A program made the position numbers and the translations under genes. A model generated the notes under the pieces. That model was not told the DNA's origin, made no database searches, and saw only the letters and a program-made list of their open reading frames with translations. DNA of 54,809 nt from Umezawaea sp049997955 (GTDB lineage: Bacteria > Actinomycetota > Actinomycetes > Mycobacteriales > Pseudonocardiaceae). Shown here piece after piece: positions 43,366-52,102 of the stretch. Location: assembly GCA_049997955.1 (NCBI GenBank), contig JAEBDY010000029.1:1-54809 (forward strand), in the 5' to 3' direction. Positions within the stretch are counted from its first letter, which is position 1. Every line of letters begins with the position of its first letter.

Positions 43366-45149
43366 GTGACCTTTTTACGCGTCTTGCGCCGCACGACGGG
43401 GGCGCTGTCCTTGTCCGCCTTGGCCGCCGCGAGCAGTTCCACGGCGTGCGCGCGGCCGGTGTCCGTCGAATCCATGCCCGCGAGCATGCGGGCCAGTTCG
43501 ACCACGCGCTCCGACTCGTCCAGCACCCGGACGCCGCTGCGCGTGAGGATGCCGTCCGCCGTCTTGTCCACGACCAGGTGCCGGTCCGCGAACGCCGCGA
43601 CCTGCGGGAGGTGGGTGACGACGATGACCTGGTGGCTGCGCGCCAACCGCGCGAGCCGCCTGCCGACCTCGACCGCCGCGCGGCCGCCGACCCCGGCGTC
43701 GACCTCGTCGAACACCAGCGTCGGCACCGGGTCGGAGTGCGAGAGCACGACCTCCAGCGCGAGCATCACCCGTGACAGCTCACCGCCGGACGCGCCCTTG
43801 TGCACCGGCAGCGCGGGAGCGCCGGGGTGCGCGATGAGGCGCAGCTCGACCTCGTCCACACCGCTGGCTCCCGCGTGCAGCAGGACCTTGCCGACCTGCA
43901 ACGCCTGCGCGTCGCCCTTCTCGGCGGCACGGGGGTGCACGGCGACCTCGATGTTCGAGTGCGGCATCGCGAGCCCGGTCAGCTCGTCCGACACCTCCTT
44001 GCCCAGTTCCTCGGCGGCGCTGCCGCGCGCGGTGGAGACCTGGGCGGCGTAGACCGCGAGTTCCGCGGCCAGCTCGTCGCGGCGGGCGGCCAGCGCGGCC
44101 AGCGCCTCGTCGGACGTGTCGAGCGTCGAGAGCCGCTCGTTCGCGTTCTCGGCCCACGCGATCACGCCGTCGATGTCGGCGGCGTACTTGCGGGTCAGGT
44201 GCTTCAGCTCGGATTGCCGGGCCAGCACCGTTTCGAGCCGGTTCGGGTCGGCGTCGAGGTGGTCGAGGTACGACCCGATCTCGGAGCCCACGTCGGCCAG
44301 CACGGCGGCGGCCTCGATCAGCCGCGCCTCCAGCCCGCGCAGCGCCGGGTCCTCCGACGTCGCCACGCGCCTGCGGGCCTCGCCGATCAGCCCCAGCGCG
44401 CCGGGGTTGTCCGGGTCGCCGTCGGCCGCGCCGCTCACCGCGTACTGCGCGCCCGTCGCGGCCTCGCGCAGCTGGTCGGCGTCCGCGAGCCTGCGGGCCT
44501 CGTCGACGAGTTCGACGTCCTCCCCCGGTTTGGGGGAGACCGCTTCGATCTCGCCGAGCCCGTGGCGCAGCAGATCCGCTTCACGGGCCAACTCGCGCGA
44601 CCGCTCGGAGCGCTCGGTGAGCTCGTTCGCGACGCGCAGCCACTCCTCGCGCAGCCGCTGGTACTGGCGGAGCGGCTCGGACACGTCGTCGCCCGCGAAG
44701 CGGTCGAGGACCGCCCGCTGCTCCGACGGCCTCAGCAGCCGCAACTGGTCGTTCTGCCCGTGCACGGCGAGGAGCTGCTCCGCGAGTTCCGCGAGCACGC
44801 CGACCGGCACCGAGCGGCCGCCGAGGTGTGCCCTCGACCTGCCGTCCGCCCCGACCGTGCGCACCGCGATCACGGTGCCGTCCTCGTCCGGTTCGCCGCC
44901 GACCTCATCGGCGACCTTCGCGGCCGGGCTGCCGGCGGGTGCCTTGAAACGGCCCTCCACCACGGCTTTGTCGGCACCGGTGCGCACTCTCGACGCCTCG
45001 GCCCGACCACCACTCAACAGGTGGAGCCCGGTCACGACCATGGTCTTGCCCGCACCGGTCTCACCGGTGACCACGGTGAATCCGGAATCGAGTTCTAGGG
45101 TCGCCTCATCGATCACACCGAGGCCCTGGATGCGCATCTCGGCCAACAC
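43362..45149 (-). CDS. recN: DNA repair protein RecN
   Basis: The 595-residue SMC-like ATPase has Walker A TVVTGETGAGKTMVVT near the N-terminus, AVHGQNDQLRLL, a central coiled coil, the signature KGASGGELSRVMLALEVVL and Walker B TLVFDEVDAGVGG. RecN tethers DNA ends in double-strand break repair in the cytoplasm. I use GTG 45149, giving MLAEMRIQGLGVIDE; the internal ATG 45137 would cut the conserved N-terminus. Same position as Rv1696. A recombination-related LexA site was not seen. Confidence 0.94.
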   Translation of the reverse strand: MLAEMRIQGLGVIDEATLELDSGFTVVTGETGAGKTMVVTGLHLLSGGRAEASRVRTGADKAVVEGRFKAPAGSPAAKVADEVGGEPDEDGTVIAVRTVGADGRSRAHLGGRSVPVGVLAELAEQLLAVHGQNDQLRLLRPSEQRAVLDRFAGDDVSEPLRQYQRLREEWLRVANELTERSERSRELAREADLLRHGLGEIEAVSPKPGEDVELVDEARRLADADQLREAATGAQYAVSGAADGDPDNPGALGLIGEARRRVATSEDPALRGLEARLIEAAAVLADVGSEIGSYLDHLDADPNRLETVLARQSELKHLTRKYAADIDGVIAWAENANERLSTLDTSDEALAALAARRDELAAELAVYAAQVSTARGSAAEELGKEVSDELTGLAMPHSNIEVAVHPRAAEKGDAQALQVGKVLLHAGASGVDEVELRLIAHPGAPALPVHKGASGGELSRVMLALEVVLSHSDPVPTLVFDEVDAGVGGRAAVEVGRRLARLARSHQVIVVTHLPQVAAFADRHLVVDKTADGILTRSGVRVLDESERVVELARMLAGMDSTDTGRAHAVELLAAAKADKDSAPVVRRKTRKKVT

Positions 45150-45232
45150 AGGGCGAACCCTAGCCGCACGCACCGACAGAGGGGTGCCTCGGGAGGCGAA
45201 TCCGGTCACGACCGCGTGTCCCAGCGGTGCCG

Positions 45233-46129
45233 TCAGCCGACCGATGGCCCGCGCCAGCCCTGCACCGGCAGGGTGAACTTCTCCACCAGCCGGTCGGCGA
45301 ACGGGCCTTCGCGCAGCCGCACGAGCTTGATGGGCGTCCGGCCGCCCACCACCTCGACCCGCGTCCCCGCGGGCAGGTCGTAGGTCCGGCGGCCGTCGCA
45401 GCACAGCACGGCCGGGTGGCCGTTGGGGTCGACCTCGAACGCCACGGTGGACCGCGGCGACACGACGAGGGGCCGGGCGAACAGGGCGTGCGCGTTGCTC
45501 GGCACGACCAGCAGCGCCTGCACGTCCGGCCACACGACCGGTCCGCCGGCGGAGAACGCGTAGGCGGTCGACCCGGTCGGCGTCGCGCACAGCACGCCGT
45601 CGGTGCCGAACGCGGACACCGGCCGCCCGTCGATCTCCACGACCACGTCGAGGATCCGCTCGCGGGAGCTCTTCTCGACGCTGGCCTCGTTGAGGGCCCA
45701 CGTCCTCACCAGCTCGACGCCGTTGACGGAGGCGGTCACGTCGACCGTCATCCGCTCCTCGACGTGGTAGTCCTGCTCGATCGCGTGGGTGATCGCCTCG
45801 TGCAGCATGTCCGAGTCGGCCTCGGCGAGGAACCCGACGCGGCCGAGGTTCACGCCGAGCACCGGCACCCCCGCCGCGCGGGCGAGTTCGGCCGCGCGCA
45901 GCAGCGTGCCGTCACCGCCCAGCACGAACACGAGCTCGGTGCCCTCGGCGGCCTTGTCGTCGGCGGGCACGACGCTCATGGAGCAGCACGGGTGGAGCTG
46001 CGGGGCCTCGTCGTCGAGGAGCCGCAGCCGCACACCCGCTTCCGCGAAGCGGAGCGCCACTTCCATGGCCAGCTTGATGTTGCTCTGCCGCCCGGTGTGG
46101 ACGACGAGGAGCACTTCCCGATCGGTCAT
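45233..46129 (-). CDS. nadK: NAD kinase
   Basis: The 298-residue enzyme phosphorylates NAD to NADP. It has the catalytic LVFVLGGDGTLLRAAELAR (GGDGT at 71-75), PVLGVNLGRVGFLAE, ALNEASVEK and the C-terminal DGVLCATPTGSTAYAFSAGG. The start ATG overlaps the tlyA stop (ATGA). Equivalent to Rv1695. NADP supply and the neighbouring genes have no direct pathway link; the order is a conserved actinobacterial feature. Confidence 0.95.
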   Translation of the reverse strand: MTDREVLLVVHTGRQSNIKLAMEVALRFAEAGVRLRLLDDEAPQLHPCCSMSVVPADDKAAEGTELVFVLGGDGTLLRAAELARAAGVPVLGVNLGRVGFLAEADSDMLHEAITHAIEQDYHVEERMTVDVTASVNGVELVRTWALNEASVEKSSRERILDVVVEIDGRPVSAFGTDGVLCATPTGSTAYAFSAGGPVVWPDVQALLVVPSNAHALFARPLVVSPRSTVAFEVDPNGHPAVLCCDGRRTYDLPAGTRVEVVGGRTPIKLVRLREGPFADRLVEKFTLPVQGWRGPSVG

Positions 46130-46935
46130 TGGGGCCCTTCCGCGACAGCGGTTCGGACGAGCGCGGCGGCGGCTTCCGCGTCCAGGGGGTCGCCCAGCCG
46201 GAGCCGGACGAAGAACTCGACGTTGCCGGAGGGACCGGGCAGCGGGCTGGCGACGGCGCCGTGCAGGCGCAGCCCCAGTTCCGCGGCCGCGGCGACCACG
46301 GTGAGCACGGCGTCGGCCCGCAGTTCGGGATCGCGGACGACCCCGCCGGACCCGAGCCGTTCCTTGCCGACCTCGAACTGCGGCTTGACCATGGGGACCA
46401 GGTCGCCGTCCGGGTTCAGGCACGACTTCAGTGCGGGCAGCACCAGCTTGAGGGAGATGAACGACAGGTCGGCGACGATCAGGTCCACCGGCCCGCCGAT
46501 GTCCTCGGGGGTGAGGGCGCGGACGTTCGTCTTGTCCTTGACCACGACGCGTTCGTCGGTGCGCAGCCGCCAGTCCAGCAGCCCGCGACCGACGTCGACG
46601 GCGACGACCTGACGAGCGCCCTTGCGGAGCAGCACGTCGGTGAACCCGCCCGTGGACGCTCCCGCGTCCAGGCAGCGGGCGCCGTCGGTCGAGATGTCCG
46701 GGAACGCCTCCAGCGCGCCCACCAGCTTGTGCGCCCCGCGCGACGCCCAGTTCGGGTCGTCCACGTCGGCGCGCACCACCACGGCCGCGTCGATCTCCAC
46801 GGCGGTGGCGGGCTTGGTGGCGACCGTGCCGCGCACCGTCACGCGGCCGTCGGTGACCAGCTGGCTGGCGTGCTCGCGGGACCGGGCGAGCCCTCGCCGC
46901 ACCAGCTCGGCGTCGAGCCGAGACCTTCGGGGCAC
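46126..46935 (-). CDS. tlyA: rRNA 2'-O-methyltransferase TlyA
   Basis: The 269-residue protein has an N-terminal S4 domain (RLDAELVRRGLARSREHASQ) and a FtsJ-type methyltransferase domain (CLDAGASTGGFTDVLLRKGA, VIVADLSFISL, PMVKPQFEVGKE). Mycobacterial TlyA methylates C1409 of 16S and C1920 of 23S rRNA, and its loss gives capreomycin resistance. The full length with S4 domain corresponds to the dual-target type. GTG start at 46935. The small gene upstream ends 4 bp before. Confidence 0.94.
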   Translation of the reverse strand: MPRRSRLDAELVRRGLARSREHASQLVTDGRVTVRGTVATKPATAVEIDAAVVVRADVDDPNWASRGAHKLVGALEAFPDISTDGARCLDAGASTGGFTDVLLRKGARQVVAVDVGRGLLDWRLRTDERVVVKDKTNVRALTPEDIGGPVDLIVADLSFISLKLVLPALKSCLNPDGDLVPMVKPQFEVGKERLGSGGVVRDPELRADAVLTVVAAAAELGLRLHGAVASPLPGPSGNVEFFVRLRLGDPLDAEAAAALVRTAVAEGPQ

Positions 46936-46939
46936 CGGC

Positions 46940-47113
46940 TCAGACCTTGTCGATGCTGGAAAGCGCGGCCGTCAACGCCGTGTGCGCGATGTCGAACCGC
47001 GCCACGTGGTCCACGATCTCCAGCTGCTCCAAGCCCTCCAGGCCCGCGAGGGCCTCGTCGATCCCGAGCACGGGGTCGACCGGCGGGCCGGGCAGGGGAA
47101 CGTCGGCGTTCAC
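46940..47113 (-). CDS. Conserved small protein, Rv1693-like, 57 residues
   Basis: A GTG start at 47113 and TGA at 46940 give a 57-residue acidic protein: VPLPGPPVDPVLGIDEALAG, LEGLEQLEIVDHVARFDIAH, TALTAALSSIDKV. The C-terminal half resembles the small protein encoded just before tlyA in mycobacteria (Rv1693). Its place, 4 bp before tlyA, also matches. There is no ribosome site, but TACCGT lies 6 nt before the start, so it may be translated from a leaderless mRNA that also carries tlyA, nadK and recN. Function unknown. Confidence 0.8.
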   Translation of the reverse strand: MNADVPLPGPPVDPVLGIDEALAGLEGLEQLEIVDHVARFDIAHTALTAALSSIDKV

Positions 47114-47119
47114 CAGATC

Positions 47120-47125
47120 ACGGTA
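47120..47125 (-). promoter_or_regulatory. Possible -10 box driving the small protein-tlyA-nadK-recN run
   Basis: TACCGT on the minus strand (pattern TANNNT) lies 6 nt before the GTG at 47113, the same spacing as before the CHAT gene. The 132-bp gap to the kinase gene upstream leaves room for a promoter. A -35 box is not clear. Confidence 0.4.
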
Positions 47126-47245
47126 GCGGATCGCGTTGCCGGAACACGCGGGAGAGTGGCGTAGGGCGCTTCCCGCGGCGGCGGTGAACCGAAGGGGTGG
47201 AAGCCACGTGGAACCTCGGGTGAAGGCTGTCCGAACGGCGTGCGG

Positions 47246-48688
47246 TCACGCGGTGCGCGCGGGCAGGACCATCGTGAAGACCGCCCCTTCGCCGGGAGTG
47301 GCGGTCGCGGTGAGCCGACCCCCCTGGGCGAGCACGAGCGAGCGCGCGATGGCCAGGCCGAGGCCCGCTCCGCCCCCCTCGACGCGGCTCCGGGAACCGT
47401 CGGCCCGGTGGAACCGCTCGAAGACCAGCTCGACCTGCTCCTCGGACAGCCCCGGCCCCTCGTCGGCGACCTCGACCACCCCGCACCCGTCGACGGTGCC
47501 GACCCCGACCCGGACGGCCGTGCCCGCGGGGGTGTGCCGGACGGCGTTCCCGACCAGGTTCGTCACGACCTGGCGGAGCCGGGCCTCGTCGCCCAGCACG
47601 GGCGCGGGCCCGACCGGGCCGCCGCCGGGCCCGGTGAGCGCGACCGGACGGGACGGGTCCAGCGCGCGCAGGTCGTGCAGCGCGTCGACGGCCACGGCGC
47701 GGAGGTCCATCGGCTCCAGCCGGAGCGCGGTCGGGTCGGCTTCGTCGAACCGGGCGAGCAGCAGCAGGTCGTCCACGAGCCGTTCCAACCGCCGGGACTC
47801 GCGCTCGATCCGGTCCATCGTCCGGTCGACGTCCTCCCGGTCGGGCAGCGCGCCCATCCGGTACAGCTCGGTCGACCCGCTGATGCCCGCGAGCGGGGTC
47901 CGCAGCTCGTGGCTGGCGTCGGCCACGAACCGGCGCGTGCGCGCCTCCGACTCGGCCCTGGCGGTCGCCGCCTCGTCGAGGCGGTCGAGCATCCCGTTGA
48001 CCGTGGCGGCGAGGCTGCCGACCTCCGTGCTGGGCGCGGCCACGGCCGGGACACGTCGGCCCGCGTCACCCGCGGCGATCGCCGCCGACGTCGCCTCGAT
48101 CTGCCGCAGCGGCCGCAGCCCCGCCCGCAGCGCGAAGTACCCCAGCACCGACAGCAGGGCCAGGAGAGCGGAGCCGATCAGGTAGCAGTTCACCCGGACC
48201 CGGTCGACGATCGCGTCCACCTCCGCGAGCGAGGCGGCGAAGGTCATGGTGACCCCGTCGGCTCCCTGGTACCGCCCCGGCACGACGACGACCCGCCACC
48301 GGCCGCTGTCGAAGGGCTTCCCGTCGCCCGCCCCGACGTCGAACGCGGGCGGGCCCGGATCGGGTTCGGCGCCCGACGGCCCGACCCGGAAGACCCGGTC
48401 CGGTCGACCGTCGGCGAACGAGTAGACGACGTGCACGTCGGTCACGAGGTCCAGCACGTCGGCGTTGGAGTTCCGCGAAGCGCCCTCCCGCAGCACCTCG
48501 ACCGTCTGCGGCGGAAGCCGCGACAGCAGCTCGGCACCCGCCCGCAGCTGGCCGTCCACCCGGTGCACCAGCGGCGCCCGCAGCGACGCGAGCACGAGCG
48601 CGCCCGCCGCGACCAGACCGATCGCCAGCAGCACCAGCGTGATCACCAGCAGGCGCGCGCTGAGCGGGATCCGGGCGAACGCCGTCAC
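47246..48688 (-). CDS. Two-component sensor histidine kinase
   Basis: The 480-residue protein has two membrane helices (LSARLLVITLVLLAIGLVAA; CYLIGSALLALLSVLGYFAL) flanking an extracellular sensor of about 130 residues. HAMP, HisKA with DASHELRTPLAGI (phospho-His) and HATPase_c with VTNLVGNAVRHT, VADEGPGLS and GAGLGLAIARSLV follow. It resembles TcrY/PrrB-type kinases of the OmpR group. GTG 48688 overlaps the regulator stop in a GTGA junction. Signal unknown. Confidence 0.92.
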   Translation of the reverse strand: MTAFARIPLSARLLVITLVLLAIGLVAAGALVLASLRAPLVHRVDGQLRAGAELLSRLPPQTVEVLREGASRNSNADVLDLVTDVHVVYSFADGRPDRVFRVGPSGAEPDPGPPAFDVGAGDGKPFDSGRWRVVVVPGRYQGADGVTMTFAASLAEVDAIVDRVRVNCYLIGSALLALLSVLGYFALRAGLRPLRQIEATSAAIAAGDAGRRVPAVAAPSTEVGSLAATVNGMLDRLDEAATARAESEARTRRFVADASHELRTPLAGISGSTELYRMGALPDREDVDRTMDRIERESRRLERLVDDLLLLARFDEADPTALRLEPMDLRAVAVDALHDLRALDPSRPVALTGPGGGPVGPAPVLGDEARLRQVVTNLVGNAVRHTPAGTAVRVGVGTVDGCGVVEVADEGPGLSEEQVELVFERFHRADGSRSRVEGGGAGLGLAIARSLVLAQGGRLTATATPGEGAVFTMVLPARTA

Positions 48689-49407
48689 GGCCGGGGCGTC
48701 CGCAGGACGTAGCCGATGCCGCGAACGGTGTGGATCAGCTTCAGGTCGCCGTGGTCGACCTTGCGGCGCAGGTAGCTGACGTAGGACTCGACGATGCTCG
48801 GGTCGCCGCCGAAGTCGTAGTTCCACACGTCCCGCACGATCCGCGACTTCGCCACGGTCTGGTCGGCGTGCTCCATGAGGTAGCGCAGGAGTTTGAACTC
48901 GGTCTGCGACAGCTCGATCCGCACCCCGCCGCGGGTCACCAGGTGGGCGTTCGGGTCCAGTTCGAGGTCGCCGACGGCGAGCGGCGCCCCGACGGCCCGG
49001 CCGGTCGACCGGCCCGCGCGCCGCAGGACCGCGTGGATGCGGGCGATCAGCTCCTCCAGCCGGAAGGGCTTGGTGATGTAGTCGTCGCCGCCCGCCGACA
49101 GGCCGTCCACCTTGTCCTCGGGGGTGTCGCGCGCGGTGAGGAACAGCACCGGCAGGTCCTCGCCGTGCGCGCGGCGCAACCGCCGCAGGACTTGGAACCC
49201 GCCGATGTCGGGCAGCATCACGTCGAGCACCACCAGCTCCGGCGGCTCACGGTCGGCCAGTTCCAGCGCCGCCGCTCCGTCGACCGCCGTCACAACCTCG
49301 AACCCCGCGAACCGCAGGCTCGCCGCGAGCAGTTCCCGCAGCGTCGGGTCGTCCTCGACCACCAGCAGCCGGACCGCGCGCTGCCCGTGGTGTTCCCTGG
49401 ACGCCAT
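48685..49407 (-). CDS. OmpR-family response regulator
   Basis: The 240-residue protein has a receiver domain (LLVVEDDPTLRELLAASLRF; phospho-Asp in ELVVLDVMLPDIGGF; Lys in DYITKPF) and a C-terminal winged helix (LSQTEFKLLRYLMEHADQTV, VESYVSYLRRKVD). ATG 49407 has GGGGGAG upstream. It is cognate to the kinase that follows it. Its 5' 161 bp overlap the coding frame of the preceding membrane protein gene on the same strand, an unusually long overlap. Confidence 0.92.
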   Translation of the reverse strand: MASREHHGQRAVRLLVVEDDPTLRELLAASLRFAGFEVVTAVDGAAALELADREPPELVVLDVMLPDIGGFQVLRRLRRAHGEDLPVLFLTARDTPEDKVDGLSAGGDDYITKPFRLEELIARIHAVLRRAGRSTGRAVGAPLAVGDLELDPNAHLVTRGGVRIELSQTEFKLLRYLMEHADQTVAKSRIVRDVWNYDFGGDPSIVESYVSYLRRKVDHGDLKLIHTVRGIGYVLRTPRP

Positions 49408-50494
49408 CCGCAGCTCCCCCGAAGACCTTCCCCGCGCCGGTCGGCCCAGGGTACGTGCCGTCCCCGCGGTGGACGGCGACGAGCAGCAGCGCGCCGACCG
49501 CACCCGCCACCGCTCCCGCGACGAGCCCCAGCGGCACCGCCGTCCACACCGACCCGCTCGCTCCCGCGGTGGTGTCGAGCAGGACGAACGCCCGCGCCGA
49601 CACCCGCAGGTCCACCGAGGCGGACGCCGTCACGACCATCGCCGCTGAGGCGGCGGCGAAGACCAGCCCGAGCGCGGCGGCGCAGCGCAGCACGAGGTCT
49701 GTCGGGTCCGTGGCGCTCCCAGCCGTCCGCACCGCCGTGAGCACTCCGCACACCAGCAGCAGGACCACCGCCAGGACCGTGAACGGCCACGTCGGGAGGT
49801 CGATCGACGGCAGCTCCGGCAGCACCCCGCCGAGCATCCTGGTGACCCGCGGGTCGGCGTCGACCGACCAGTCCACCCCGAGCCCGGCGGTGATCGCGGC
49901 GAACAGCGCGCTCGGCGCGGCCAGCAGCACCGCCCCCACCGCGCGGGCGTCCTGGACCCTGGCCACCACGACGCCCGCGGCGGTGGCGAGCAGAGCCGCG
50001 CCGCCCAGCACCAGCACCGTCGCCGACAACGCGGGCCGGAGCACAGCGGGCCCTCGACCGACCGCCCAGACGCCGACGACGCCGAGCACCGCCAGCAGCG
50101 CGGAGGTCATCGGATCGGCGGACAGCACACCCCCTCCGGTCACCGCGGTCAGCACGCCGAGCAGCACGGGGAACGAGGTGACCGCACCGGCCAGGGTCTC
50201 CGGACCGCGCTTCCAGCGGAACCCGAGGACGAGGACGAGCACACCGATCACGGTGATGCCCGTGGCCACGACGTGGAGCCGAACGTCGAGCGAGGCCCCC
50301 TGTGGCAGGGCGGGCGCCAAGGCCACGGGCGAACCGACGGCCGACGCCACGACGGCCACCGCCTGGCCGAGCAGATCACCGGAGCCGACACCGAGCAACG
50401 CCAGCCCGACAGCGGACACGACCCCCATCACCACGAACGCCACAACCCCGGTCGCCACACCGACCAGACCGTCCCGCGCCTTCACGCGCCCCAC
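49247..50494 (-). CDS. Polytopic membrane protein, streptophobe-like
   Basis: The 415-residue protein has about ten hydrophobic stretches, for example VGVATGVVAFVVMGVVSAVG, VIGVLVLVLGF, PFTVLAVVLLLVCGVLTAV and WTAVPLGLVAGAVAGAVGAL. Its Ala/Val/Gly-rich layout resembles the actinobacterial streptophobe family, but no firm signature is visible. The last 55-75 residues (Gly/Arg/Ala-rich) are encoded inside the response regulator gene in another frame and may be a non-functional tail caused by lack of a stop. It probably belongs to the regulator-kinase operon. GTG 50485 is an alternative start. Confidence 0.68.
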   Translation of the reverse strand: MGRVKARDGLVGVATGVVAFVVMGVVSAVGLALLGVGSGDLLGQAVAVVASAVGSPVALAPALPQGASLDVRLHVVATGITVIGVLVLVLGFRWKRGPETLAGAVTSFPVLLGVLTAVTGGGVLSADPMTSALLAVLGVVGVWAVGRGPAVLRPALSATVLVLGGAALLATAAGVVVARVQDARAVGAVLLAAPSALFAAITAGLGVDWSVDADPRVTRMLGGVLPELPSIDLPTWPFTVLAVVLLLVCGVLTAVRTAGSATDPTDLVLRCAAALGLVFAAASAAMVVTASASVDLRVSARAFVLLDTTAGASGSVWTAVPLGLVAGAVAGAVGALLLVAVHRGDGTYPGPTGAGKVFGGAADGVQGTPRAARGPAAGGRGRPDAAGTARGEPAVRGVRGCDGGRRSGGAGTGRP

Positions 50495-50870
50495 CCGTTT
50501 CCCATGGGACGCAACGTATGCGCGCCGAATCGCGCTCCCCTGAACGTTTCCTGGGCGCGGGCTGGGAAACCCGTGCGAACCGCGTGGACGGAGGCCGAGG
50601 ACTCAGCGGAACAGGGGAAAATTCCCAGCGAACCCACAGGATTCACCCGACGGTGTCACGACGCCGCCACCAGGACAGCCGAAAACTGTCAGATCCCTGC
50701 CGTAGCTTCGATTTCGGGGGCCCACACGCCTGGGGGACCCTTGATCCCGCCGGGCCGGGTGCGGGTGGAGCCGGCGGGCGGAGCGGGTGCGGATGAGGCT
50801 GGAACGCGTGAAGCTGGAGCGGGTTGGGGGCGGATCAGGTGCGGGCAGGCCGATCTTCTGGGCGGCTGGG
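50495..50870. other. Intergenic region, no gene seen
   Basis: Between the membrane protein start and the tandem repeat I see no coding frame with a plausible start or domain. The segment from about 50760 to 50870 is rich in GGAGC and GGTGCGG-type short direct repeats and grades into the 36-bp repeat that follows. Confidence 0.5.
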
Positions 50871-51228
50871 CTGACCGCGGAGGTTCCGACCACAGCCGGC
50901 GAACGACCTACCCCAAGGGTTCGAGTGCAGCCAGCAGACGATCAACCGCAAAGGCTGCGACCCACGGCTGACGAAGGGATGACCGCGAAGTCGCGAGTGC
51001 GGCCAGCAGACGATCGACCACCGATGCCACGAACACTGCTCGCGGAGGATCGACCGCGGAGGTCGCGAACACGACTGGCGGCTGGTTGAGCGCGGAGTCG
51101 CGAACTCGGCTGGGCAAATGATCGACTGCGAATGCCGCGACCACAGCGGCGGATGATCGACTGCCTAAGCCGCCATTGCGGCTCGCCGATGATCGGCCGC
51201 CGAGGTCGCCCACGCATCCGGCGAACAA
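50871..51228. repeat. Degenerate tandem repeat, about 36-bp period, about 10 units
   Basis: Units share an anchor near GATCGACCGCGGAGGTCGCG followed by AACACGACTGGCGG-like sequence. Anchors are seen at about 50870, 50939, 50979, 51013, 51048, 51083, 51118, 51153 and 51188; units differ by substitutions and 1-2-bp length changes. In one plus-strand frame part of it reads as a 12-residue repeat (ADDRP-type), but the frame breaks, so coding is unlikely. It separates the HAD gene from the two-component system. Confidence 0.7.
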
Positions 51229-51310
51229 ACTGCGAGCCGCGTTCCCAATCCCACAAGCCAGTACCCGCGGGTCAGCGCCTGACAGGTCGGCGACTCACAG
51301 GTCAGTGCAC

Positions 51311-52102
51311 CTAGCGCAGCAGTCCGGCGAGGTCGGCGGCGATGTAGGTCGGCCTGCGGTCCGCCGGCAGGGCGAGGGCTTCGGCTTCGGTCGAGACGCC
51401 GGTGAGGACGAGCAGGGAGTCCATGCCCGCGTTGACGGCACCCGCGATGTCGGTGTCCAGGCGGTCGCCGACCACGAGGGGGCGTTCCGCGCCGAGCGAC
51501 TTGGCCGCCTGCTCCAGCAGGGGGGTCGCGGGTTTGCCCGCGATGAGCGGCTCGCGGTCGGTGGCGGCCTTGAGGGCTGCGACGAGCGCGCCGCAGCCGG
51601 GCAGCAGACCGCGTTCCGTGGGAAGGGTGACGTCGGCGTTGCAGGCCACCCAGAGCGCGCCGCCGCGAATGGCGACGCAGGCCTCGGCCAGTTCGCGCCA
51701 GCCCATGTCCTGGGAGAGGCCCTGCACGACGGCGGTGACGTCGGCGGTGGCCTCACGCACCGGGCGCAGGCCGACGGTGCGGACCTCGTCCGCCAGCGCC
51801 TCGGTGCCGAGGACCAGCACGGCGGAGTCGGCGGGCAGGCGTTCGGCCAGCATGGCCGCCGCCGCCTGCGCGCTGGTGCTCACCTCGTCGAGAGCGGCCT
51901 GGAAGCCGATCTCGACGAGGTGGTCCACCACGAGCTGCGGAGCACGCGAAGCGTTGTTGGTCACGTACCTGATGCCGACGCCCTGGGCGCGGGCGGCCGC
52001 TACCGCGTCCGCCGCACCCGGTACGGGTTCCTTGCCCCGGTACACGGTGCCGTCGAGGTCGAGCAGCAGGGCGTCGTAGCGTGCCAACAACGTCTCGGTC
52101 AC
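51311..52102 (-). CDS. HAD-IIA family phosphatase (NagD-like)
   Basis: The 263-residue enzyme has the HAD motif I YDALLLDLDGTVYRGKEPVP (nucleophile Asp in DLDGT), motif II VTNNASR, motif III Lys in IAGKPATPLLEQ and motif IV VVGDRLDTDIAGA. HAD-IIA enzymes dephosphorylate small sugar or phosphoglycolate-type substrates; the actual one is unknown. GTG 52102 forms a GTGA overlap with the TPR gene stop. Equivalent to Rv1692, which in mycobacteria directly precedes the Rv1693-like gene; here about 4.2 kb intervene. Confidence 0.92.
   Translation of the reverse strand: MTETLLARYDALLLDLDGTVYRGKEPVPGAADAVAAARAQGVGIRYVTNNASRAPQLVVDHLVEIGFQAALDEVSTSAQAAAAMLAERLPADSAVLVLGTEALADEVRTVGLRPVREATADVTAVVQGLSQDMGWRELAEACVAIRGGALWVACNADVTLPTERGLLPGCGALVAALKAATDREPLIAGKPATPLLEQAAKSLGAERPLVVGDRLDTDIAGAVNAGMDSLLVLTGVSTEAEALALPADRRPTYIAADLAGLLR

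Noticed and set aside
47246..47500. tRNA or small RNA gene in the conserved block
   Set aside because: No cloverleaf or anticodon arm was found by eye here or elsewhere in the window; the region is the coding end of the kinase gene.
50871..51228. CRISPR array
   Set aside because: Units are contiguous and diverged with no unique spacers of constant length, and no cas genes are in the window.
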